From Thermaurantimonas sp046299575 (GTDB lineage: Bacteria; Bacteroidota; Bacteroidia; Flavobacteriales; Schleiferiaceae), in NCBI RefSeq assembly GCF_046299575.1, contig NZ_JBKBHX010000001.1, forward strand, positions 186,001-250,000: a stretch of DNA of 64,000 bases, in the 5' to 3' direction. A model generated the notes under the pieces. That model ran no database searches. It was not told the DNA's origin and saw only the letters and a list, made by a program, of their open reading frames with translations. A program made the position numbers and the translations under genes. Below are positions 1 to 8,846 of the stretch, in pieces (position 1 is the first letter of the stretch; every line of letters starts with the position of its first letter).

Positions 1-107
1 TTTAGCAGTTGTTTATAGCGCTCTTCATAAATGTGTAAATCGGCTGACTCGCCGGGCAGCAGAAATAGTCGAAGTGGAAAAAGTTTGATTCTTTGAAAAT
101 TAGACAT
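1..107 (-). CDS. LON substrate-binding domain protein, N-terminal fragment
   Basis: The frame starts at ATG 107-105 and runs off the left edge of the window, so only 35 residues are visible. They read MSNFQRIKLFPLRLF, then LLPGE and LHIYEERYKQLL. This is the first strand and helix of the LON substrate-binding domain, in which LFPL...LFPGE...LHIFEPRYRQLL is typical. Stand-alone LON-domain proteins of about 200 residues are common in Bacteroidota, and their function is not well defined. It could instead be the start of a full Lon protease, but those usually carry a longer N-terminal extension. It lies 54 bp downstream of lnt on the same strand and is probably co-transcribed with it. Confidence 0.65.
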   Translation of the reverse strand, partial: MSNFQRIKLFPLRLFLLPGESADLHIYEERYKQLL

Positions 108-161
108 TTGGATAAACGATAGTACTTTTTTTAAACCGAATAAACTTTCGACTGTTCGACA

Positions 162-1784
162 TCAAGTTTCTATTTTTTTCTTTCTTAACGCAAAAGCCAA
201 GGCATATAAGGCCAAAAAGCCGGAAAGAAACCACGATACACGCGAAATCACATCGCCTGTAGCCGTAAAGAAGGTCTGTTCAGTGAGCAAAGGAATGTCT
301 GCAGCCAGAGCTCCAGCAGTTTTATAAGAAAGGGATTGCAGTATATCGCCTCGGGAGTTGATCACGGCTGATACTCCGGTGTTGGCACTTCGGGCTATCC
401 AACGGCGATTTTCTACCGCCCGCAGGCGGGCGTAGTGCAGATGCTGTCGATGGCCGGTAGTGTTTCCCCACCAATCGTCATTGGTGATGATGGATATAAA
501 ATTCGCTCCGTTTTTAACGAAAAGGCTAACAAACTCTGGAAAAACAGATTCAAAGCAAATGACAGAAGATGTGCCTGAGCCATTGACCGAATGCAGAAAT
601 ACCGTGCGCTCTTTCTGGATGCCATGCGTGCCGGTAGTGCCGCCAAAAGAGCCCACTGCATGCTCAAGCAATGGCTTGAGCACGGTGGAAAAAGGAAAGT
701 GCTCTACACCTACCACGAGCTTCGACTTGTGGTAAAATTTCGGCTTATATACCTCACCAAAAAAGGCTGCAGCATTAAAGACGTCGTACCAAGCTTCGGC
801 ATTAGTGTATTTGCGAGCAGTTGGAGTAACCTTCGCCGGATCTGTATAACTCGCGTAGGTAGAAGCACCTAACAATAGATTAACTCGAGGATATTGCTCT
901 TTAAAAGCATTAAGCAACTGATAATCGGGGTGATACATCGCGGCACTCTCTTCGACAGGCTCGGGCAGCATGGTCTCCGGACCGATTACCCATTCGGTGG
1001 AGCTGTCCATTTTAGATTGTGCCAACTCAATAAACCTCTGAATTTGAAACGTTTGAGGCAAATCAAATTTTTCGGTGTAAGCATCAAAATTTGGCTGAAC
1101 GATCACCACACGCGTACTTCCGACCGGATTGTCAATATAGGTGTTGTATTTATAGAGGCTGTAAACAATCGGAAGACCTATCCAAAGCACAATGCTAATG
1201 TAGCTGAACGCCAACCGACGAAAAGGTACTGATTTGTTAAGAAACTGTTTTAACACCTTGTAAATGAGAATATTCACAATCCAGATCCAAAGAGTTCCGC
1301 CCGAAACACTGGTAATGTCGTACCACTGTACCCATTCAGGATGATGCGCAAATGCATTTCCAAGCGTGAGCCAGGGCCAGCTCATTTCCCAGTCCTGATG
1401 AAAATTTTCAAAAGCCAACCAAAACGCCACCAAAGCGATCCATCCCCTTTTTGGCCCAAGTACATGTCTTACTTTGTGAGCTGCCAAAAACACAAGCGCC
1501 ATCAGTCCTGCATTGAAAGTGCATACTGCCACTACCCCACTCCAATGGGCATTCCATATCCAGCTGGTGACGAATAAGTTAAATAGAGCGAAAGCCACAT
1601 ACATCACAAACCAAACCCTAAAGGCCCTATATTTTTTAGACTCCGCATCCGAAATGTTTTCAAACAACCATAGTGAGGGTACAAATGCTACAAACATGAG
1701 CAGCGGAAAACCTTGATCAGGCCAGGATGCCCATAATAAAAGAGGAGTTATTAACGCCTGCCAATATTTTTTTAGTATTTTCAT
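162..1784 (-). CDS. lnt: apolipoprotein N-acyltransferase
   Basis: Lnt is an inner-membrane enzyme that transfers an acyl chain from a phospholipid to the N-terminal cysteine of lipoproteins, the last step of lipoprotein maturation. The first half has about six hydrophobic segments. The second half is a carbon-nitrogen hydrolase domain with a visible Glu-Lys-Cys triad: E in IGPETMLPE (about residue 270), K in YHKSKLV (about 353) and C in VICFES (about 410). The open frame extends upstream to 1808, but a TACTTTTG promoter element at 1806-1813 would put the transcript start inside that extension, so I use ATG 1784, giving 540 residues (Lnt is usually 500-550). The many lipoproteins in this window are plausible substrates. 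Confidence 0.92.
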   Translation of the reverse strand: MKILKKYWQALITPLLLWASWPDQGFPLLMFVAFVPSLWLFENISDAESKKYRAFRVWFVMYVAFALFNLFVTSWIWNAHWSGVVAVCTFNAGLMALVFLAAHKVRHVLGPKRGWIALVAFWLAFENFHQDWEMSWPWLTLGNAFAHHPEWVQWYDITSVSGGTLWIWIVNILIYKVLKQFLNKSVPFRRLAFSYISIVLWIGLPIVYSLYKYNTYIDNPVGSTRVVIVQPNFDAYTEKFDLPQTFQIQRFIELAQSKMDSSTEWVIGPETMLPEPVEESAAMYHPDYQLLNAFKEQYPRVNLLLGASTYASYTDPAKVTPTARKYTNAEAWYDVFNAAAFFGEVYKPKFYHKSKLVVGVEHFPFSTVLKPLLEHAVGSFGGTTGTHGIQKERTVFLHSVNGSGTSSVICFESVFPEFVSLFVKNGANFISIITNDDWWGNTTGHRQHLHYARLRAVENRRWIARSANTGVSAVINSRGDILQSLSYKTAGALAADIPLLTEQTFFTATGDVISRVSWFLSGFLALYALAFALRKKKIET

Positions 1785-1805
1785 GAAAAAAGCATCTGCT
1801 GGGCT

Positions 1806-1813
1806 CAAAAGTA
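1806..1813 (-). promoter_or_regulatory. TAnnTTTG promoter element for lnt
   Basis: Reads TACTTTTG on the minus strand, an exact match to the Bacteroidota -7 consensus TAnnTTTG. Its last base is 21 nt upstream of the chosen lnt start. No clear TTG -33 box was found at the usual spacing. Confidence 0.4.
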
Positions 1814-1936
1814 ACTCGATGCTCCTATTCTGGTTTGTTAAGGAATATCAATAAGCAGAACTCTTAACAATACAGCATATGCAGTAGTAACTCCCATTGA
1901 CTACACTCAGAAGTTTGTAAATATTCTTTCAAAAAA

Positions 1937-2647
1937 ATGCTTCGGGTCCGTCTTTCGATTCTTGCATTATTTGCAAGTATCTTAGTATCAGGTCAAAAGC
2001 TTTTGGACTTTTACATTGGCTATAACATGCCAATACTTAAGGAAATTCCCGAACACTTTCAATCAGTGAACAGAGGCTATCAACAAACCTATCCTGGTCA
2101 AGGAGAATTTGCCCTATCTTCAGTAGGTACAGGTTATTTTTGGGGATTACGCATGAATTTCGGCGATGATTTTGGCAATGGAATACCGGTATCGATTGAA
2201 TACAACTATTATCGCAAGCGCAACTACAGCAATGAGGCCTATTTTCCAGATCGAAATTTGATAGGTCAATACCGGATGCGGTACGGTTGCCACTCGGTGG
2301 GCTTCGTTTTTGGAGGAGTTGGATCTTTTCTGCGCTTCGGCATCCACTACAACTTTGGAAATGTACACTGGCAAAAAAAGTTTTACGCCAGAGATGAATT
2401 TGAAAATGGAAAATGGGTCGATTATGTTGAAACCATAGAGCTTTTGTATTGGAAAGGACCTATACACGATGGCTTGAATCTCAGCCTTATACTGCGCTGG
2501 CGATTCATTGAGATTCGACCTTATTACATGTTTACTTTCGAAAGGTTCAGATATCCAGATTACACCAACTGGCGCGATTATGTGCTACCCATGAGCAATT
2601 ATGGTTTCACGGCCAGCATAGTTTTTACGCGGTTTAAAAAATCATAA
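1937..2647 (+). CDS. hypothetical exported protein, possibly outer-membrane beta-barrel
   Basis: I do not recognise this 236-residue protein. A signal peptide is visible at residues 1-20 (hydrophobic LSILALFASILVSG, then Q). The rest is rich in aromatic residues and alternates polar and apolar residues in strand-like blocks such as GYFWGLRMNFG, VSIEYNYYRKRNY and FLRFGIHYNFGNV, ending in ASIVFTRF. This pattern suggests a small outer-membrane barrel or porin-like protein. It is divergent from lnt and is followed by a 375-bp non-coding stretch. Function unknown. Confidence 0.7.
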   Translation: MLRVRLSILALFASILVSGQKLLDFYIGYNMPILKEIPEHFQSVNRGYQQTYPGQGEFALSSVGTGYFWGLRMNFGDDFGNGIPVSIEYNYYRKRNYSNEAYFPDRNLIGQYRMRYGCHSVGFVFGGVGSFLRFGIHYNFGNVHWQKKFYARDEFENGKWVDYVETIELLYWKGPIHDGLNLSLILRWRFIEIRPYYMFTFERFRYPDYTNWRDYVLPMSNYGFTASIVFTRFKKS

Positions 2648-3022
2648 TTCGGAAATTTTCTTCTGCTCATTCGATTAAAATTTTATTTTCTTATTGGTAA
2701 TCAATAACTTAAAAAATTCTACCTCAAATGTTTGGTTATCCTAACAGCTGCAAATTAAGTAGGGCCGACGGACGGTTATTTTCTTCCATCTATCAGCGCT
2801 CGACAAGTGAAATGAAGAAAGTTTTTCGATTCTTTTTTTTAAAACTCGAACTTCAATCAATACCTTTTTTTTCACATCACCCCCTATTTAATTGGGGGTA
2901 TATCGTATTTTAAATGATATTTTTTGGTTATTTGCTGAATTTTTAAGGGGGTACTTGCATATTTTATTGCGTTAATTACAGATTGCTATTAATATTGCCA
3001 TTGCAAGAAAGACCCCTTGACT
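2648..3022 (+). other. intergenic region and amt leader with a C5/G5 hairpin
   Basis: No convincing gene lies here; a 61-codon frame at 2728-2913 has no protein-like features. The stretch is AT-rich. A hairpin accccc/gggggt (2879-2884 with 2894-2899, 9-nt loop) stands out. A second aaggggg block at 2946-2950 could pair with the same accccc or with cccctt at 3012-3017, just before the amt start, so alternative leader folds are possible. I could not find a convincing sigma-54 element. Confidence 0.35.
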
Positions 3023-4324
3023 ATGTCAGAAAAAAGAAAACTTTTAGTTGTGCGCAGCATCGTGTTTCTCCTTTTCACCATTGCTGCATTGGCTGCCATA
3101 CTCCCAACACCACATCCTGAGGGAGAATACACTGCCACTACAGGCGATTTGGCTTGGATGATCACTTCTGCAGGATTAGTTCTGCTAATGACTCCGGGAC
3201 TTTCCTTCTTTTACGGCGGTATGGTAAGACCCAAAAACATCATTTCTACCCTACTGCAAAGTTTTATGGCTCTCGGTGTAATTACCTTTTTGTGGTACGC
3301 AGTAGGCTTTAGCCTGGCATTTGGCGATTCCATTGGAGGATTCATCGGCAATCCCTTTACCTACGCTTTCTTTAGAAATGTAGGCACCGAGCAGCATCCG
3401 GTGTTGGGCAGCGGATTGCCGTTTGTACTTTTTGCAGCCTTTCAAATGAAGTTTGCTATCATTACGCCAGCGCTAATCACAGGTAGCTTTGCTGAGCGCA
3501 TTCGGTTCTGGGCGTATTTGGTCTTTATGATGCTGTTTTCACTGCTGGTGTATTGCCCTCTGGCACATTGGACCTGGCATCCCGACGGCTTTTTGGCAAA
3601 ATGGGGAGTGCTCGATTTTGCCGGTGGCACAGTAGTACACATATCAGCGGGTGTTGCCGCATTAGCCGGCGCTATTCACATGGGACCCAGACGCGACACT
3701 ACACCTGCACCTATCAACATTCCCTATGTAATTCTGGGCACGGGCTTGCTGTGGTTTGGCTGGTTCGGCTTCAATTCAGGCTCTGCCCTGGGCGCTAATG
3801 CTTTGGCAGTAGATGCATTTATAAACACACATCTTGCTAGCGCATCGGCATTGATAGGCTGGGTACTCACCGATGTTTACAGAGGTCGAAAAATCAGTGC
3901 TCTGGGCGCTTGTATCGGAGCAGTGGTAGGACTGGTAGCCATCACCCCAGCGGCTGGCTTTGTGGGTTACGGTGCATCGCTATTTATAGGTTTTACATCC
4001 GCCATCATTAGCAACTATGCCGTTCGGAGGCGAGAGCGCTCATCGCTCGACGATACGCTCGATGTTTTCCCTTGCCATGGTGTTGGTGGCATTTCGGGGA
4101 TGATTTTCACTGCTGTTTTTGCTCGTGAAGGCGGGCTGATTACCGGATCTACAATGCTGTTTTTTGCACATTTAGCTTCACTTGTGGTGGTGATCGCTTT
4201 CGTTTTTGGAGTTTCTTGGCTGCTCTACAAGCTCACCGAACGCATCATACCTATGCGCGTAACTGAAGCTCAGGAAATAGACGGGCTCGACATTACCCAA
4301 CACAGAGAATCTGTATTATTCTAG
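3023..4324 (+). CDS. amt: ammonium transporter (Amt/Rh family)
   Basis: Amt moves ammonium across the inner membrane as a trimer of 11-helix subunits. The protein has 433 residues from ATG 3023 and many hydrophobic helices. The family hallmarks are present: GLSFFYGGMVRPKN near residue 60, LDFAGGTVVHI, which carries the conserved Asp and the first pore His, and FPCHGVGGISG, which carries the second pore His. The longest open frame begins at TTG 3017, two codons upstream; ATG 3023 is preferred. No GlnB/GlnK PII gene is adjacent, unlike many amtB loci. An intrinsic terminator follows directly. Confidence 0.95.
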   Translation: MSEKRKLLVVRSIVFLLFTIAALAAILPTPHPEGEYTATTGDLAWMITSAGLVLLMTPGLSFFYGGMVRPKNIISTLLQSFMALGVITFLWYAVGFSLAFGDSIGGFIGNPFTYAFFRNVGTEQHPVLGSGLPFVLFAAFQMKFAIITPALITGSFAERIRFWAYLVFMMLFSLLVYCPLAHWTWHPDGFLAKWGVLDFAGGTVVHISAGVAALAGAIHMGPRRDTTPAPINIPYVILGTGLLWFGWFGFNSGSALGANALAVDAFINTHLASASALIGWVLTDVYRGRKISALGACIGAVVGLVAITPAAGFVGYGASLFIGFTSAIISNYAVRRRERSSLDDTLDVFPCHGVGGISGMIFTAVFAREGGLITGSTMLFFAHLASLVVVIAFVFGVSWLLYKLTERIIPMRVTEAQEIDGLDITQHRESVLF

Positions 4325-4348
4325 TAAAAGCATACTAAAAAAGTGCCT

Positions 4349-4385
4349 AATGCGCTGTTAGCTTGAAGCTTTCAGCGCATTTTTT
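4349..4385 (+). terminator. intrinsic terminator after amt
   Basis: A perfect 9-bp stem, aatgcgctg (4349-4357) with cagcgcatt (4373-4381), is followed by a run of T. The 15-nt loop can itself fold (agctt/aagct). It lies 25 bp after the amt stop codon. Confidence 0.8.
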
Positions 4386-4513
4386 ATTTTAGTTATTGTA
4401 GATTAATTTTCACCAATATCCAATTGATTCTAAACGTTGAGTTAATTCATCAAATCCTTAAAAATGAGCTGTATTAACTGCCTTTTATCAGGATGTTTTC
4501 CAAGTGTGAAACC

Positions 4514-4521
4514 TACCTTTG
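4514..4521 (+). promoter_or_regulatory. TAnnTTTG promoter element for the tryptophan dioxygenase gene
   Basis: TACCTTTG matches the Bacteroidota -7 consensus exactly and ends 25 nt before the ATG at 4547. It follows the amt terminator, which fits a new transcription unit. Confidence 0.45.
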
Positions 4522-4546
4522 CAGAAACTGAAGCCTGTTTGTTTCT

Positions 4547-5515
4547 ATGGATTTTAGCCCTGAACTGGTCGAGCGCATCGAAAAGCTATCAGCCAAGTAC
4601 AAAGCTAGTGGACAAGACCTCATAGCCTTTCTCGATGGTTTGCTCTATGCCGACTATCTCACCTACTGGAACTACATCCACCTCGATACGCTGCTGAGTC
4701 TCCAAAATCCACGGACCCCGCTACACGATGAGCCCATCTTCATCATGTACCACCAGATTACAGAGCTATATTTCAAACTTACTCTTCACGAAATTGATAA
4801 GTTAGCCAATACACCTGATGCTTCCTTAGCAGAAGTAAAAATGCGCCTCCAGCGCATGAATCGCTATTTCGATGCACTGACGCACTCATTCGAAATTATG
4901 AACGAAGGCATGGAGCGCGAGCAATTTTTAAAATTCCGCCTTTCATTAATTCCGGCCAGCGGCTTCCAAAGTGCTCAGTATCGGATGATCGAGATCGGGG
5001 CTACACACTTCATTCGCCTTGTGGATAAAGATTATCGAGAGCAATTGGCTTCAAAAAACGCCCCCATAGAAGAGATGTACGAACACATATATTGGAAAAA
5101 AGGAGCCATTGTAGAAGCCACCGGCGAAAAGACGCTTACCCTCCGCCAATTCGAAGATAAATACAGTTCTAAGCTCATCCGAATGGCTAAGTCCTTTGTG
5201 GGTCGTACCCTGTGGGATCACTATCTCCGCCTTCAGACTCTCGGTCACGCTGACGAGGAGCTAAAAAACCTCTACCGCACTTTTGACCTGAATGTAAATG
5301 TCAACTGGCCTCTTCAACACTTCAAATCAGCCGTGACCTACCTGGCCCGCCGACCCGATGACATAGCCGCAACTGGAGGCACCAACTGGCAGAAATACCT
5401 GCCGCCCCGCTTTCAAAAACGCATTTTTTATCCCGAACTTTGGTCGCAAACCGAAATCGAAGAATGGGGAAAATCGTGGGTGAAAAAACAATTCGCCACG
5501 CATCAAATCGATTAA
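4547..5515 (+). CDS. kynA: tryptophan 2,3-dioxygenase family protein
   Basis: This heme enzyme opens the indole ring of tryptophan to N-formylkynurenine, the first step of the kynurenine route. At 322 residues it is slightly longer than typical bacterial forms. Family motifs are LLYADYLTYWNYIHLDTLLS (residues about 31-50), the signature IMYHQITELYFKLTLHEID (about 65-83), and ATGGTNWQKYLPP near the C-terminus, corresponding to the GTGGS..YL region of the family. No other kynurenine-pathway gene is adjacent. The M23 peptidase gene begins 26 bp downstream on the same strand, so the two may be co-transcribed, although their functions do not suggest a shared pathway. Confidence 0.88.
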   Translation: MDFSPELVERIEKLSAKYKASGQDLIAFLDGLLYADYLTYWNYIHLDTLLSLQNPRTPLHDEPIFIMYHQITELYFKLTLHEIDKLANTPDASLAEVKMRLQRMNRYFDALTHSFEIMNEGMEREQFLKFRLSLIPASGFQSAQYRMIEIGATHFIRLVDKDYREQLASKNAPIEEMYEHIYWKKGAIVEATGEKTLTLRQFEDKYSSKLIRMAKSFVGRTLWDHYLRLQTLGHADEELKNLYRTFDLNVNVNWPLQHFKSAVTYLARRPDDIAATGGTNWQKYLPPRFQKRIFYPELWSQTEIEEWGKSWVKKQFATHQID

Positions 5516-5541
5516 ATACCAAATAAAAACCACAACCTCCG

Positions 5542-6837
5542 TTGAATAAAAAAGTCCTTAAACAAACCGCTGTAATACTTCTTTTCTTATTCGCGCTGAT
5601 CTCTTTTAAACTCATCATCAATAAAATCTCAACTTCTGAAGAAGCCGAAGTGGAAGAAATCGCTGAGGAACCAGAAATCTTTTTTCACGGCCTTTCACTT
5701 TCCGAATACGATACCGCTACTCTCATCATCCGTTCGGGCGACATATTGCCAAAGGCTCTTACCCGAGCTAACATCGATGAGGCCACAGCGCAGCGCGTAT
5801 CAATGCTTGCCATGAAATACCTTCGACCGGCAGAAATCATTCCCGGTCAAGCCATTCGCGTTTTCGTTAGTAGAGCTGATAGCCTTCCCACGTATGCTGT
5901 GTATGAAGTGAATCCGGCTAAAAAAGTGGTAATGCGACTTACCGACAGCCTGTACGCCTACCAAGAGCTAAAACAGGTAGAAACTTCTCAACGCACCATA
6001 GGTGCCATCATTCAAAGCTCTCTGTATCAAGACCTTGTTGATCAAGGTGTACCTGCTACTGTGGTTGTGCGTTTAGCCGACCTTTACTCTTGGTCTATCG
6101 ACTTCTTTAAAATTCAGCCCAACGACTCTATAAAGCTTATCTATGAGCAGCGTATGGTGGACGACAGCATTCCAATGGGTACCGGAAGAATCTTAGCCGC
6201 CGTACTCTACCACAAAAACAAGCCTCACTATGGCTTTTACTACCGCTCAGCCGATGGAGCCATTGACGGCTACTACAACGAACAAGCTGAAGCCCTCAGG
6301 AGCTTTTTCTTAAAAGCACCCCTCAATTTTTTTCGCATCACCTCTCGTTACAATCTCCGCCGATTTCACCCCGTACTCAAGACCACGCGTCCCCATTTAG
6401 GCACCGATTATGCTGCTCCACATGGCACACCTATCATGACCACCGCCGACGGTACAATTGAAGCAATGGGCTACACCGCCGGAAATGGCAACTACGTAAA
6501 AGTGAAGCACAATCAGACCTATTCTACCCAGTACCTACACATGAGCCGCTTTCAACCGGGCCTGCGCGTTGGCTCACGCGTAAAGCAAGGCGATGTCATA
6601 GGTTATGTGGGGAGTACAGGCCTGGCCACCGGCCCGCACGTATGCTATCGATTCTGGAAAAACGGCAAACAAGTCGATCCCCTCTCCATCGATCTGCCAG
6701 TAGCCAAGCCCATGGACGACAAGTATAAGGCTGAATATCTAAAAACTATCACCCGCCCCCGAAAGCAACTCGACTCCTACAATATAGCCCCGACAGCTGC
6801 TCAAAACGAATCAAAACCCCTTGCCAGCAATCAATAA
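5542..6837 (+). CDS. M23 family metallopeptidase (peptidoglycan endopeptidase-like) with HxC motif
   Basis: The protein has 431 residues from a TTG start. An N-terminal signal anchor (residues 9-27) is followed by an acidic linker, a LysM/OapA-like region (about 55-240) and a C-terminal peptidase M23 domain (about 280-385). M23 enzymes cut peptide cross-links of peptidoglycan in the periplasm. The first zinc motif is intact (H285-x3-D289) and YLHM supplies H333, but the final HxH motif reads H366-V-C368, so a cysteine occupies the position of the usual third zinc-binding His. Cysteine can bind zinc, so this may still be an active enzyme. No ATG exists near the anchor, which is why TTG 5542 is used. 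Confidence 0.88.
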   Translation: MNKKVLKQTAVILLFLFALISFKLIINKISTSEEAEVEEIAEEPEIFFHGLSLSEYDTATLIIRSGDILPKALTRANIDEATAQRVSMLAMKYLRPAEIIPGQAIRVFVSRADSLPTYAVYEVNPAKKVVMRLTDSLYAYQELKQVETSQRTIGAIIQSSLYQDLVDQGVPATVVVRLADLYSWSIDFFKIQPNDSIKLIYEQRMVDDSIPMGTGRILAAVLYHKNKPHYGFYYRSADGAIDGYYNEQAEALRSFFLKAPLNFFRITSRYNLRRFHPVLKTTRPHLGTDYAAPHGTPIMTTADGTIEAMGYTAGNGNYVKVKHNQTYSTQYLHMSRFQPGLRVGSRVKQGDVIGYVGSTGLATGPHVCYRFWKNGKQVDPLSIDLPVAKPMDDKYKAEYLKTITRPRKQLDSYNIAPTAAQNESKPLASNQ

Positions 6838-6926
6838 AAACCAAAACTCAAACCTGTTTACTCAATAATTTAACTGTTTATAATTTCTGTTTATAATTGT
6901 CATAAAACCTTAGCCTTTTGAACCTA

Positions 6927-6934
6927 TATTTTTG
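6927..6934 (+). promoter_or_regulatory. TAnnTTTG promoter element for trhO
   Basis: TATTTTTG matches the -7 consensus and ends 28 nt before ATG 6963. It lies inside the upstream extension of the open frame (TTG 6918), which argues against that longer start. Confidence 0.4.
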
Positions 6935-6962
6935 CAACCACTCTGTTGATAGCCATAAGAAT

Positions 6963-8009
6963 ATGGATCCCAACGCACACAAGAAAGCAAGACTTGTAAA
7001 TCGCCTAAGCCGCGAGGAGCTCCTGAAAAAACTTGAGAGCGAAACCTTTCGTCGCATCACGCTCTCTTTTTACCGCTACGTAATCATCGACAATCCTGAC
7101 CAGATGCGCGATCGACTCTTCGAAATGTGGAGCCGGCTCAACTGTCTAGGTCGCATCTACGTTGCCCGCGAAGGAATCAATGCTCAGATGAACGTGCCAG
7201 AGCATCACTTCGATCAGTTTAAACAAGAACTTTACGCCATACCCGAATTCGAAAACATTCCCTTCAAAATTGCAATAGAACACGACAACAAATCCTTTAT
7301 CAAGCTCACCGTAAAAGTTCGCAAAAAAATAGTAGCCGATGGCCTGAACGAAAATGAATACGACGTGACCAACGTAGGCCGTCACCTCACCGCCCGAGAG
7401 TGGAATGAAATGATGAAGCTGCCCAATGTAAAAATTGTGGACATGCGCAATTTTTACGAGAGCGAAGTTGGCCATTTCGAAGGAGCACTCCTGCCACAGG
7501 CCGAAACCTTTCGCGAAGAGCTGCCGGAGGTACTCAATATGCTGCGCGGCTGTGAAGACGACCCTATATTGCTCTACTGCACCGGAGGCATTCGCTGCGA
7601 AAAGGCCTCAGCCTACCTCCGCCACCACGGCTTCAAAAACGTAAACCAGCTGCACGGCGGCATCATCGACTACTATCGCCAGGTAAAAGAAGAAGGCCTC
7701 GAAAACCGCTTCCTCGGCAAAAACTTCGTCTTCGACAATCGCCTGGGCGAGCACATCAGCCCCGACATTATAGCCACCTGCCACCAGTGCGGCAAACCTT
7801 GTGATACACATCGCAACTGTGCAAACAAGGCCTGCAACATCCTCTTCATTCAGTGCGAAGACTGCGCTCGCGAGTATGAAGGCACCTGCTCTCCTGCCTG
7901 CCAAGAGGTCATTCATCTTCCACTCGAAGAGCAGAAAAAACTCCTCCGCCAAGTGAAGCAACGCAAGACCTTCATGCGCTATCGCCGTTGGAAGCCCGAA
8001 TGTTCTTAA
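6963..8009 (+). CDS. trhO: tRNA uridine(34) hydroxylase TrhO (rhodanese-domain protein)
   Basis: TrhO hydroxylates wobble uridine 34 of certain tRNAs in the cytoplasm, independently of prephenate. The 348-residue protein has the UPF0176 N-terminal acylphosphatase-like domain (RIYVAREGINAQMNVP), a central rhodanese domain with catalytic cysteine in LLYCTGGIRCEKASAYL, and a C-terminal cysteine cluster (CHQCGKPCD, CANKAC, CEDCAREYEGTCSPAC) that likely binds zinc. ATG 6963 is chosen over the TTG at 6918 because a promoter-like element lies between them and the extra 15 residues are not family-like. Confidence 0.9.
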   Translation: MDPNAHKKARLVNRLSREELLKKLESETFRRITLSFYRYVIIDNPDQMRDRLFEMWSRLNCLGRIYVAREGINAQMNVPEHHFDQFKQELYAIPEFENIPFKIAIEHDNKSFIKLTVKVRKKIVADGLNENEYDVTNVGRHLTAREWNEMMKLPNVKIVDMRNFYESEVGHFEGALLPQAETFREELPEVLNMLRGCEDDPILLYCTGGIRCEKASAYLRHHGFKNVNQLHGGIIDYYRQVKEEGLENRFLGKNFVFDNRLGEHISPDIIATCHQCGKPCDTHRNCANKACNILFIQCEDCAREYEGTCSPACQEVIHLPLEEQKKLLRQVKQRKTFMRYRRWKPECS

Positions 8010-8169
8010 CTTTTTTAAATTTGAGCATGCTTCGGCAAAAAACCAATGGCGCTATTAGGTAGAAATTGCAAGAGATTTATATAGAGCCGACTCCCCGATT
8101 GAGGTGCTCTGTGTGACGCCCAAACAAAATACCTTTTATATGGGATATGAATAAGGTCTAATGCGATTA

Positions 8170-8691
8170 TTATTGATAAACACTTAGCTTTTCAAGCAAT
8201 TCGCTCACAATGGAGTTCATTTCTCTATTGGCATCAATGGTAATATGTGCCTTCTCGTAAAAAGGAGTGCGCTCAAATAGATGTTTCGCAATGTATTCAG
8301 GGAGAAATTTGTCTTCTATATCAGCAATTAAAGGGCGATTTTGCTTTTCTGGTAAGAGTCGCTGGCTTAGCGTAGTAGGCGAACACTGAAAGTATATGCT
8401 AGTAGAATGCGCGTTAATAACATCGATATTGTCGTAATAACAAGGAGTACCTCCTCCAGATGCAAGGATATAAGAGGGATTTTGCAGAACGACATTAAGC
8501 GCCTTTTGCTCGCACTCTCTAAAGAAGATTTCCCCTTTCTTCTGTATCATGTAAGGTACTGTCATACCAAACATCTGGCCGATGACCTCGTCCAGATCCC
8601 AAAAGGGAAGTCTTAACTCGTTAGCAAGGATTCGGCCGATGGTCGTCTTTCCTGAACCCATGTAACCAAGCAGAACGATTTTCTTCTGCAT
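8170..8691 (-). CDS. aroK: shikimate kinase
   Basis: Shikimate kinase phosphorylates shikimate with ATP in the chorismate pathway. The product has 173 residues from ATG 8691, the usual length. The Walker A motif GYMGSGKTTIG is at residues about 9-19, the shikimate-binding DLDE is near 33, and SGGGTPCYY matches the family GGG motif. An upstream in-frame ATG at 8709 would add six residues; the shorter start keeps the family pattern in which the P-loop strand begins directly after the start. It is convergent with trhO, with 160 bp between them and no clear terminator. aroC lies at the far right of this window. Confidence 0.93.
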   Translation of the reverse strand: MQKKIVLLGYMGSGKTTIGRILANELRLPFWDLDEVIGQMFGMTVPYMIQKKGEIFFRECEQKALNVVLQNPSYILASGGGTPCYYDNIDVINAHSTSIYFQCSPTTLSQRLLPEKQNRPLIADIEDKFLPEYIAKHLFERTPFYEKAHITIDANREMNSIVSELLEKLSVYQ

Positions 8692-8846
8692 CCCCGAAAA
8701 TTTCTGCAAATTTCTTATATAAAGGACTTTTTAACCAAATACGAGACAATGATTTAAGCTTCTGTTGTTTTTTTTTAAAAAATACGGCATTTGTATGAAG
8801 TAATGCGTGAAGGACTTTAAAAAGTTTTGTGTGCAAAGTACTCCGT

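Noticed and set aside
2728..2913. A 61-codon plus-strand frame before amt
   Set aside because: It has no signal, domain or spacing to neighbours, and it overlaps the C5/G5 hairpin. It is more likely leader sequence.
2920..3000. A sigma-54 promoter before amt
   Set aside because: GG and GC dinucleotides occur, but not at the required 10-bp spacing with TGGCAC/TTGCA context.
8010..8169. A terminator or small gene between trhO and aroK
   Set aside because: No hairpin with a T-run and no plausible short gene was found in these 160 bp.
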